Below, piece after piece: positions 1-5,115 of a stretch of 5,115 bases of DNA. The translations under genes were made by a program, and so were the position numbers. The stretch is from assembly GCA_017483425.1 (NCBI GenBank), contig JAFUWM010000032.1:1-5115 (forward strand). Reading direction: 5' to 3'. Below the pieces are notes generated by a model. That model made no database searches and was not told where the DNA came from. It was given only the letters and a program-made list of their open reading frames with translations. This DNA comes from Lachnospiraceae bacterium. Lineage in GTDB: Bacteria > Bacillota > Clostridia > Lachnospirales > Lachnospiraceae. Each line of letters starts with the position of its first letter. The first letter of the stretch is position 1.

Positions 1-712
1 AAAGGATTTCTGTAAACTTTCTTCCGGTCTCTTTATGCAGCAGAGCTGAGATATAGTTTGGATGATAAGAAAAATGTGCGGCGATGTCTTTTAGTGTTAC
101 GACATCTGAGTGATCCGCCATGTACTGAATGATCTGTTCGGAAAGAGTGACCGGAGCGTTTTTGGCGTTTTCAATTCGGTATCGCCTTGCTATTTGTAAG
201 AACAGGGTCTGGAGCATGGATTTAAGAAGTCTCTGAGTATCTTCCCTGCGGTCAGCGTATTCCATGACCATCATTTCGAGAATGGATCGTATAGCATGAT
301 CCTTACCGGGTGCGAGATGGATAAACTCATCCGAAAACTTGTTGGACTGTGGCTCTATGAAGAAATGGAATAGGTCTGAATCCGTGTAAATGGTTGGCAG
401 ATACTCTCTGAAAAAAGTATCTTTCCGTATCAATACACCAATGATGATGAGGTCTGTCTCGCTATTTCCACGAAGGGCATAGCCGCTGTATGGCTGGCCG
501 ATATAACATTCATCTTCCCGGATGGTGATCAGGTTGTCATATTTATAGGAGAGTGCCTGATAGTCCTGCTTGTAGGCGTAGTTAATGAAGAAAAAATCCT
601 GACGGTGGAAGGGTTCATTGATTGAAGTTCCCTTAAACACGCAGACCAGGATATCTTCATCTTCTCCGCCTGGCCAGAATGATGTGACATCACCCTGCTT
701 TCCCTCTTTCAT
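1..712 (-). CDS. AraC-family transcriptional regulator, C-terminus beyond window edge
   Basis: The minus strand is open across this stretch and gives 237 residues before the frame leaves the left edge. Near the visible end, TLKDIAAHFSYHPNYISALL followed by HKETGRKFTEIL is the first helix-turn-helix of the AraC/XylS DNA-binding domain (about residues 203-237). The second helix-turn-helix lies outside the window. Residues about 30-110, including PFHRQDFFFI and ECYIGQPYSGYAL, look like the N-terminal cupin-type sensing domain. The product is therefore expected to be a cytoplasmic, ligand-responsive transcription factor; its ligand and targets cannot be read here. The start is uncertain. The ATG at 712-710 is the first in-frame ATG, but no good Shine-Dalgarno precedes it. 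The frame stays open upstream, and up to about position 740 the translation (LDLTFHQMKEG) still looks like protein. The true 5' end may have been lost at the join with the Hpt fragment. Confidence 0.85.
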   Translation of the reverse strand, partial: MKEGKQGDVTSFWPGGEDEDILVCVFKGTSINEPFHRQDFFFINYAYKQDYQALSYKYDNLITIREDECYIGQPYSGYALRGNSETDLIIIGVLIRKDTFFREYLPTIYTDSDLFHFFIEPQSNKFSDEFIHLAPGKDHAIRSILEMMVMEYADRREDTQRLLKSMLQTLFLQIARRYRIENAKNAPVTLSEQIIQYMADHSDVVTLKDIAAHFSYHPNYISALLHKETGRKFTEIL

Positions 713-749
713 CTGATGGAAGGTCAGGTCAAGAGAACCGAATTCCTTT

Positions 750-917
750 GGACATGAGTTTAAGGGCGTTGCCGCAACTCTTGGATTGCTTCCACTGGTA
801 GATGCAGCAGGCGCAGTAACCGAGGATCTTAGGGGAGGTGAGCCGTCCGAAGGTCTTACGGACGATATGAAGCGTCTGGACGATGAAATGCTAAAGTTCA
901 GAGCCTGTCTTGAATAA
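750..917 (+). pseudogene. Hpt (histidine phosphotransfer) domain, 3' fragment
   Basis: This plus-strand frame reads GHEFKGVAATLGLLPLVDAA and continues through VTEDLRGGEPSEGLTDDMKR to CLE and a TAA at 915-917. The H-x-x-K-G signature followed by a hydrophobic helix and the G-L-x-x-L pattern is typical of Hpt domains, in which the histidine (codon 753-755) carries phosphate in a multistep phosphorelay. Only about 55 residues are recognisable. In-frame sequence upstream of about 747 (KVRSREPNSF) does not resemble the preceding Hpt helix. No start codon with a ribosome binding site is present. The parent was probably a hybrid sensor kinase or a stand-alone Hpt protein. The fragment faces away from the AraC gene and begins where that gene's upstream end should lie, so it marks a rearrangement join. 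It is unlikely to be expressed as a functional protein. Confidence 0.6.
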
Positions 918-1096
918 ATGATGCCGGAACCCATACTGTTCTAAAGGGTTATGATAATAATCCGGCAAAGCCGAAAGAGGCGCAGGAATTCCATTACGAT
1001 TCAAATAAGGTTTATACGATCATCCTCATCGGAGGGATCGTGATAGTTCTATTGGGGTTTTTCTTATTCATATGTCATTTGATAATAAAATCAGCA
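914..1096 (+). other. Unrecognised open segment with one transmembrane helix, fused to the cyclase frame
   Basis: The frame used by the downstream cyclase is already open from just after a TGA at 911-913. It reads NDAGTHTVLKGYDNNPAKPK and then EAQEFHYDSNKVY, a polar stretch, followed by a strongly hydrophobic helix TIILIGGIVIVLLGFFLFIC at about 1016-1075 and a short basic patch. The polar part reads like real protein, and the helix could be a membrane anchor. There is no ATG or ribosome binding site in this frame; the first possible start is a GTG at 1040, inside the helix. I do not recognise the family. It may be the C-terminal end of another membrane protein fused to the cyclase by deletion, or a genuine anchor of the cyclase whose start is missing. 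Confidence 0.35.
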
Positions 1097-2341
1097 AGTG
1101 GTATTATTGTATACAATTTTTGCGAAGGGAGAAATGCATTGTTTAGACTGAATGTAAATGTTTCGATACTTACGGATGCCAGTCTGACGGATAAGGTCAG
1201 AAAAGCAGCGGAATCCTGCCGGTTAGAGGATATAATTATCTCCTGCTCTGAAGGAGTGCCCGATGCGGAAAAGCTTGACTACAAACATATATGCATACTT
1301 ATAACTGATGAAGAAGACCGGCTTGCTTCCATCGATTCAGAGTATCTGTTTACCATATTTATTGGAAATTCACTTCCCCATGACAAGGAAAAGATTACCG
1401 AAATAATATCTCCTGCCCCCGCTGATGAGTATTTTATTTTTCAGATGGAGAAGATGCTGGAAGGAGTGATCAATTCGTATATGTTCTGGTTCTTCTGGAG
1501 CATGATGGAAACAACGTTTAACGCTACACCTGACCTTATCTGGTATAAGGCACTGGACGGGACGCATTTCAACGTAAATGATTCCTTCTGCTATACCGTG
1601 TCAAAGACCAAAAGCGATATAGAGGACAGAAAACACGCATATATCTGGGGTGTATCCGAGGATGAGGCTTTTGCGTGCCAAGAGTCAGAGGAAGAAACTC
1701 TCAGGGCGGACAAGACCTGTTCGTTTGAGGAGAAGGTAGCTACGCCTGACGGATTAAAGACTATGGTGACTTACAAGACACCACTTCGTACAATAAAGGG
1801 AACCGTGATAGGTACGGCGGGTATCGCGCAGGATGTCACGAAGCAGCGTGAATATGAAGCGAGGCTGCAGCAGATGGCATTGACTGACTCCCTCTCAGGG
1901 CTATATAACAGGCGTTCCCTGTATCAAATGGCTGACGAGAAATACCCGGGAGCGAAGACGGTAGTATATGTGGATATTGACTACTTCAAGATAATAAATG
2001 ACACATACGGGCATGAAAAGGGAGATGATATCCTGCGCCTCGTGTCCTCCGAACTGCAGGAGAAATTTTCTGACGGGATTATAGCCCGTATAGGCGGAGA
2101 CGAGTTTGTGATCGTATTGGAAGAAAACTTTTCGGACGAGAGTATCTCCAGTAAATTCGGAGAAATAGACGTTGCTTTCGCGGCGGCAAAGGTAGCGGTG
2201 TGAATTAAGGTACATCTCAGCCACGGTCTTTACAGGAGTGGGCTTCCTATTGAGGATGCAATAAGGGAAGCAGATGAACTTATGTATGAAGACAAACGAA
2301 GACACCATGAGGCCGATGCTCTCATTGATCGGAGCAAATAG
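1040..2341 (+). pseudogene. PAS-GGDEF diguanylate cyclase interrupted by an in-frame TGA
   Basis: The frame from the GTG at 1040 encodes 387 residues to a TGA at 2201-2203. It then continues without any frame change for 45 more codons to TAG at 2339-2341. The order is: membrane helix (residues 1-16), a variable region (about 25-150), a PAS domain (about 155-268, with TPDLIWYKALDGTHFNVN, the CQESEEETLRADKTCSFEEK region and TVIGTAGIAQDV), then a GGDEF domain from LTDSLSGLYNRRSL (281-294). VDIDYFKIINDTYGHEKGDD and the intact GGDEF catalytic loop at 352-356 predict cyclic-di-GMP synthesis from two GTP. There is no RxxD inhibitory site before the loop. Beyond the TGA, LSHGLYRSGLPIEDAIREAD and ELMYEDKR are the normal GGDEF C-terminus, so the stop removes the last strand and helix. 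Translation to the TGA alone would probably give an unstable or inactive enzyme. The start is doubtful because no Shine-Dalgarno precedes the GTG. The domain assignment is secure; whether the gene is dead is inference. Confidence 0.82.
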
Positions 2342-2360
2342 GATCATAATGTAGTAGCAT

Positions 2361-2398
2361 GATACCGTTACGCCCGTATGTTGGGCGGTTACGGTATC
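2361..2398 (+). terminator. Inverted-repeat hairpin downstream of the cyclase gene
   Basis: GATACCGT at 2361-2368 pairs exactly with ACGGTATC at 2391-2398. Inside it, CGCCC at 2371-2375 pairs with GGGCG at 2383-2387, leaving a small internal mismatch or bulge and a loop of about 7 nt. It lies 20 bases after the TAG of the cyclase frame and before the BioY start, where a transcription terminator would be expected. No T-run follows on either strand, so it is not a classical intrinsic terminator and could instead be a processing or stability hairpin. Confidence 0.4.
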
Positions 2399-2422
2399 AG
2401 CATCCGACCGGTGTTAGTCAGA

Positions 2423-2441
2423 TATAAAACTGCGTTTTATA
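2423..2441. promoter_or_regulatory. 19-bp perfect palindrome, candidate operator before the BioY start
   Basis: TATAAAAC, TGC, GTTTTATA forms an 8-bp perfect inverted repeat with a 3-nt centre. It ends just before the GAGGAG/AAGGG ribosome binding region of the BioY-like fragment, 19 bases upstream of its ATG. The left half contains a TATAAA that could serve as a -10 element, although no convincing -35 is seen. The position and symmetry suit a repressor site for the biotin carrier gene. It does not match the TTGTTAACC-type BirA operator known in many Firmicutes. An A/T-rich mRNA hairpin is an alternative. Confidence 0.4.
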
Positions 2442-2460
2442 GAGGAGAAGGGCGAAAAGT

Positions 2461-2622
2461 ATGTCACGTACAAAACGCACTGTATATGCAGGGATGTTTG
2501 CAGCTCTTATGGCAGTCGGGGCATTTATAAAGATAATGCTTCCCATAGGACCGTTTATGGTCACGTTTTCCCTGCAGTTTCTGTTTGCACTGCTCTTGGT
2601 AAGTCGATCATTACCAAAGTAA
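2461..2622 (+). pseudogene. bioY: BioY-like biotin transporter substrate-binding component, 5' fragment
   Basis: The ATG at 2461 is preceded by purine-rich GAGGAGAAGGG at 2442-2452, a plausible ribosome binding site, so this is a genuine gene start. The translation MSRTKRTVYAGMFAALMAVG then AFIKIMLPIGPFMVTFSLQF resembles the first helix and following loop of BioY. BioY is the membrane S-component that binds biotin and works alone or with an energy-coupling factor (ECF) module. Similarity ends at about residue 45 (FALL, about 2595), where BioY would normally continue with an AGxLLG-like motif. Instead the frame reads LVSRSLPK and stops at 2620-2622, giving 53 residues against the usual 180 or so. 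The sequence after the join belongs to HemD in another frame. The fragment cannot make a working carrier. Another small multi-helix S-component is the main alternative identity. Confidence 0.68.
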
Positions 2623-2943
2623 AAAACAATGAGAAAGTTTTGCTTTTAAGAGCGGGGAACGCTTCCTATGTACTGGATGAGATGCTTGAAACGGCGAATA
2701 TTGATTTTGAGGATCGGCGTTTCTACGAGATGCAGCCGGTTAAAGTACAGTTGAAAGATAAGGCGGATTATATCGTATTCGCAAGCGCCAAAGGGGTTCG
2801 ATCCTTTTTTGACGGCGGATGTAAGGCGACATCTGAAAAGCTTTTGTGCATAGGGGATGAAACCGCGGCAGAGCTTAAGAAATACCGGCATAATGATGTG
2901 ATAGTGGCATCACGGCATAGTGTAAGAGGATTGGCCGATGCCC
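2598..2943 (+). pseudogene. hemD: Uroporphyrinogen-III synthase, C-terminal-half fragment
   Basis: Starting in a frame different from the BioY fragment, the translation reads GKSIITKVKNNEKVLLLRAG, then YVLDEMLETANIDFEDRRFY, ADYIVFASAKGVRSFF, KLLCIGDETAAELKKY and IVASRHSVRGLADA. This order (LLLRA, then Y-I-V-F-x-S-x-x-G-V, then C-I-G-x-x-T-A, then A-S-x-H-S-x-x-G-L) is characteristic of HemD. HemD closes hydroxymethylbilane into uroporphyrinogen III, the precursor of heme, siroheme and corrins. About 115 residues remain of roughly 240. The N-terminal half is missing, and the last few residues are replaced by a permease sequence. No start codon or ribosome binding site of its own is present; a TTG at 2640 is only the first nominal start. 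In related bacteria HemD is often fused to or next to CobA and corrin genes, which fits cbiL downstream. It is probably non-functional. Confidence 0.75.
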
Positions 2944-3191
2944 CGCGGTTTACAAACTACGTGATCATGCCCATGAGCTTTTTGTGCAACACCTTTTTCT
3001 CATCGGAAAGCATACCATACGGTGTAGGCAGGTTTATATCATTGCTTCCGCTCTCGATCACATGCAGCGTGGTACGTACTGTCTCTACGGGCGGGGAGCC
3101 AGATCCCAATGGGATACTGTTTCTTATCATATATCTGATAGTGTTCAGTGCTGTATCATTTGGATTTGTATATAAAAAGAAAAATCTGTAG
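2944..3191 (+). pseudogene. ABC-2 type transporter permease, 3' fragment fused in frame to the HemD fragment
   Basis: Directly after the HemD sequence the same frame reads FTNYVIMPMSFLCNTFF, SIPYGVGRFISLLPLS and then a hydrophobic helix ILFLIIYLIVFSAVSFGFVY ending YKKKNL with TAG at 3189-3191. MPMxFLxxTFF, a proline-flanked loop, a PLS motif and a last helix ending in a lysine-rich tail form the usual C-terminus of ABC-2 family permeases. These are membrane subunits of ABC exporters. Only about 80 of an expected 250 or so residues remain. An internal ATG at 2967 has no ribosome binding site. The stop lies 10 bases before the cbiL ATG, so the parent permease gene was probably the preceding gene of the cbiL operon. 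Its substrate is unknown. Confidence 0.6.
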
Positions 3192-3201
3192 GGGGTTATT
3201 T

Positions 3202-3879
3202 ATGAAGGGCAGGATATACTGTATAGGTGTGGGACCGGGAGATTCCGAGCTTATGACGCTCAAGGCTGTGCGCGTTATAAAGGAATGTGATGTCATCGCT
3301 TATCCCTGTAAGGATGAGAAGGATGACACCTCTGCAGCTTTTAATATCGCAAAGCAGGCTGTACCGGAAATAACGGAGAAGCGCCTGCTGCCAATCTTCA
3401 GCCCGATGGTAAAGGACAGGAAGATAAGGCAGGAAAACCATGAAAGGGCCGCGGAGCAGATCTCTTCCTTGCTGGATGAGGACATGAAGGTGGCTTACCT
3501 CACGCTCGGTGATCCAATGGTCTACTGTACCTATACTTCGCTTGCGAAGCTCCTGTCCGAGCAGGGTCATGAGACTGAGTATGTGAGCGGCGTGACATCC
3601 TTCTGCGCAGCGGCAGCGAGGCTCGGCACACCTATAGCGGACTGGGATGAGACACTCAGCATACTGCCCGGCGTACATGATCTCTCCGCCCTAAAGCGTC
3701 CCGGCAGGCATGTCATAATGAAGAGTGCCGGTAAAATGCGTCAGGTAAAGGATGAACTCCGTGCTCTCGGAAAGGACGCTAAAGCCGTGGAAAACTGCGG
3801 GATGCCAGATGAAAAGATATACCGCAGTATCTCGGAGATACCCGATGATGCGGGGTATTTTACGGTAATGATAGTGTAG
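3202..3879 (+). CDS. cbiL: Precorrin-2/cobalt-factor II C20-methyltransferase
   Basis: This complete 225-residue protein belongs to the class III tetrapyrrole methylase family. It transfers a methyl group from S-adenosylmethionine to C20 of precorrin-2 or its cobalt form, an early cytoplasmic step of corrin ring synthesis. Visible signatures are the N-terminal glycine loop IGVGPGDSELMTLKAV (about 8-23), YLTLGDPMVYCTYTSLAKLL (99-118), YVSGVTSFCAAAARLGTPIA (127-146) leading to ETLSILPG, and the C-terminal YFTVMIV. The length matches the family norm of about 225-240. The ATG at 3202 is chosen because MKGRIYCIGVGPGD is the expected N-terminus and a GGGGG purine run (3191-3195) lies just upstream. 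The frame is open back to 3148, but that part overlaps the permease tail. The transporter gene follows after 15 bases, implying one transcript. The anaerobic CbiL version is favoured by the apparent clostridial host. No cobalamin riboswitch is visible upstream. Confidence 0.93.
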   Translation: MKGRIYCIGVGPGDSELMTLKAVRVIKECDVIAYPCKDEKDDTSAAFNIAKQAVPEITEKRLLPIFSPMVKDRKIRQENHERAAEQISSLLDEDMKVAYLTLGDPMVYCTYTSLAKLLSEQGHETEYVSGVTSFCAAAARLGTPIADWDETLSILPGVHDLSALKRPGRHVIMKSAGKMRQVKDELRALGKDAKAVENCGMPDEKIYRSISEIPDDAGYFTVMIV

Positions 3880-3894
3880 CAGGAGGCAATAGAG

Positions 3895-4920
3895 ATGAGT
3901 AAAATCAAGGCAATAGTGTTCGCGCTTATGGCGGCGGTATTTTATGCGATAAACATCCCAATGTCAAAGCTGCTGCTGGATCATGCCGGACCGACGACAA
4001 TGGCTGCACTGCTCTATATCGGGGCAGGTATAGGAATAGGGATACTTTCATGCATCGATAGAACAAAGAAAGTCGATCGGCAGATGCTTACAAAAAGCGA
4101 TCTGCCTTTTGTGACGGGTATGATCCTGCTTGATATTGCCGCTCCGATCTTCCTTATGCTAGGCATAAAGTATGGTACATCGGCAAACGCTTCGCTGCTT
4201 GGAAACTTTGAAATAGTGGCAACCACTGTCATAGCGCTGATCATCTTCAAGGAAACCGTGTCGATAAGGCTTTGGGCCGCCATAGCGCTTATCACGTTTT
4301 CAAGTATCCTCTTGTCAGTTGACGGAACGGAAAGCCTGAGATTTTCCTATGGCTCATTTTTTGTTCTGATGGCTACTCTCTGCTGGGGCTTTGAAAACAA
4401 CTGTACAAGGAAGATCTCATCAAAAAGCACTTATGAGATAGTGGTGCTAAAAGGATTATTCTCGGGATTCGGCGCACTTGCCATCGCATTTATCGCCCAT
4501 GAGACCCTGCCTGAGTTCAGATATATAATTGCTGCGCTTTCACTTGGTTTTATATCATACGGACTCAGCATATTTATGTATGTCAGAGCACAGAATGTAC
4601 TTGGCGCGGCAAAGACCAGTGCTTACTATGCGGCGGCTCCGTTTATAGGTGCTTTTCTGTCATTCGTTTTCCTGCATGAAGATCTTTTGTGGACCTATCC
4701 GATAGCCCTGATCGTCATGTCTGCCGGAACAGTCGTTGCAGTGGTTGATACGCTTATCAGATATCACACGCATCAACATCAGCATACATTTACACATACA
4801 CATGACGGCTCTACTCATACGCATACGATAACCCACACCCATGGGCATGCGCACTATATAACCGATGCGGCGCACCGTCATTACCATTCTGTAAAGGAAC
4901 TGGAAGATGCCTTAATATGA
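3895..4920 (+). CDS. EamA/DMT-family transporter with histidine-rich C-terminal tail, possible cobalt or metal role
   Basis: The 341-residue protein starts at an ATG with an ideal AGGAGG (3881-3886) 8 bases upstream. Residues 1-290 show about ten hydrophobic helices in two EamA-like halves. Examples are AIVFALMAAVFYAINIPMSK at the N-terminus, PFVTGMILLDIAAPIFLMLG, LWAAIALITFSSILLSV, and SAYYAAAPFIGAFLSFVFLH before the final helix. This is the drug/metabolite transporter superfamily fold, a secondary carrier of the cytoplasmic membrane. After the last helix, residues 291-331 contain 15 histidines, mostly as HT/TH repeats (HTHQHQHTFTHTHDG, HTHTITHTHGHAH), followed by a short charged end. The tail is expected to bind transition metals such as cobalt, nickel or zinc. 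With ten helices and a cytoplasmic N-terminus it would lie in the cytoplasm. Position 15 bases after cbiL suggests co-expression and a role in cobalt or corrinoid handling. Direction and substrate are not determined by the sequence. Confidence 0.88.
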   Translation: MSKIKAIVFALMAAVFYAINIPMSKLLLDHAGPTTMAALLYIGAGIGIGILSCIDRTKKVDRQMLTKSDLPFVTGMILLDIAAPIFLMLGIKYGTSANASLLGNFEIVATTVIALIIFKETVSIRLWAAIALITFSSILLSVDGTESLRFSYGSFFVLMATLCWGFENNCTRKISSKSTYEIVVLKGLFSGFGALAIAFIAHETLPEFRYIIAALSLGFISYGLSIFMYVRAQNVLGAAKTSAYYAAAPFIGAFLSFVFLHEDLLWTYPIALIVMSAGTVVAVVDTLIRYHTHQHQHTFTHTHDGSTHTHTITHTHGHAHYITDAAHRHYHSVKELEDALI

Positions 4921-4959
4921 TAATAATCTTTTATAATCTGGAAAAATCAGTTGATGTTT

Positions 4960-5115
4960 AGGAGCTGTTAATAAATAACTTTGCAATTTAGCGAAGTATG
5001 GCTTGTCGTAGGCAAGGCGAAGGAGGGAGTCGTAGCGGGCTACGGCGACCGACGACAACGCAGCATACGGCAAGACAGACAAGCCAAATTCAAAGATTAT
5101 TTATTAACAGATCCT
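4960..5115. repeat. 156-bp imperfect palindrome, MITE-like element
   Basis: The arms AGGAGCTGTTAATAAATAA at 4960-4978 and TTATTTATTAACAGATCCT at 5097-5115 are inverted copies differing at one base. Inner blocks are also symmetrical: CTTTG..AATTT against AAATTCAAAG, and GGCTTGTC (4999-5006 region) against GACAAGCC on the right. The centre GTAGC-GG-GCTAC (5032-5043) sits exactly midway, at 5037.5. No protein is encoded. The form suits a miniature inverted-repeat transposable element, or a large hairpin repeat that could end transcription from the cbiL-transporter operon. It lies 40 bases after the transporter stop and reaches the window edge, so its true right end and any target duplication cannot be judged. 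Confidence 0.75.

Noticed and set aside
845..863. GTCCG...CGGAC inverted repeat
   Set aside because: It is short, lies within the Hpt coding fragment and has no T-run, so it is probably chance.
1072..1146. 24-codon ATG frame starting inside the anchor segment
   Set aside because: It has no ribosome binding site or recognisable content, and it overlaps the longer frame that continues into the cyclase.
2201..2203. TGA read as selenocysteine or a reassigned sense codon
   Set aside because: GGDEF domains have no selenocysteine at this position, no SECIS-like hairpin was apparent just downstream, and TGA ends the transporter gene in the same window.
1901..2347. 148-residue minus-strand open frame
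   Set aside because: It lies opposite the GGDEF domain, whose motifs are clear on the plus strand; its translation shows no domain and it has no ribosome binding site.
3148..3201. Earlier start for cbiL
   Set aside because: It would add 18 residues overlapping the permease tail with no family similarity. The ATG at 3202 gives the expected methylase N-terminus with a purine-rich site upstream.
3130..3201. Cobalamin riboswitch upstream of cbiL
   Set aside because: The space is occupied by permease coding sequence up to 10 bases before the ATG; no B12-box-like sequence was seen.
3196..3678. 160-residue minus-strand open frame
   Set aside because: It is antisense to cbiL, which has full family motifs. 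The arginine- and cysteine-rich translation is typical of a shadow frame.
4660..4887. 75-residue minus-strand frame rich in Met and Arg
   Set aside because: It is the complement of the His-codon repeat of the transporter tail; its composition is explained by that repeat.

Overview
The window looks like chromosomal DNA from a Gram-positive anaerobe of the class Clostridia, probably Lachnospiraceae. This is inferred from protein flavour: an AraC regulator and a PAS-GGDEF enzyme of types common there, a BioY-like biotin carrier, anaerobic-type cobalamin genes, AGGAGG-type ribosome binding sites and moderate GC. No rRNA, tRNA or CRISPR array was seen.

The left two thirds (1 to about 3190) is a patchwork of incomplete genes. 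On the minus strand, 1-712 encodes most of an AraC-family regulator that runs off the left edge. Its upstream end abuts, head to head, the last ~55 codons of a histidine-phosphotransfer (Hpt) domain on the plus strand (about 750-917). Next comes a short unrecognised frame with one membrane helix (about 914-1096). It runs without a stop into a PAS-GGDEF diguanylate cyclase gene (to 2341), which is broken by an in-frame TGA at 2201-2203. A spacer of about 120 bp follows, with a hairpin and a 19-bp perfect palindrome. Then comes the first ~45 codons of a BioY-like gene (2461), joined to the C-terminal half of uroporphyrinogen-III synthase (HemD, about 2598-2943), which is fused in frame to the last ~80 codons of an ABC-2 type permease (about 2944-3191).

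The right third is intact. cbiL (3202-3879) encodes the C20-methyltransferase of corrin ring synthesis. Fifteen bases later begins a ten-helix EamA/DMT-family transporter (3895-4920) with a strikingly histidine-rich C-terminal tail. The two genes look co-transcribed. Together with the tetrapyrrole enzyme remnant (HemD) just upstream, this suggests a cobalt or corrinoid function for the transporter, but that is inference. The window ends in a 156-bp imperfect palindrome (4960-5115) that looks like a MITE or similar small repeat.

The main points of interest are the His-tailed transporter beside cbiL, the chain of gene-fragment joins (real rearrangement or assembly/cloning chimera), the TGA-interrupted cyclase, and the terminal palindrome.
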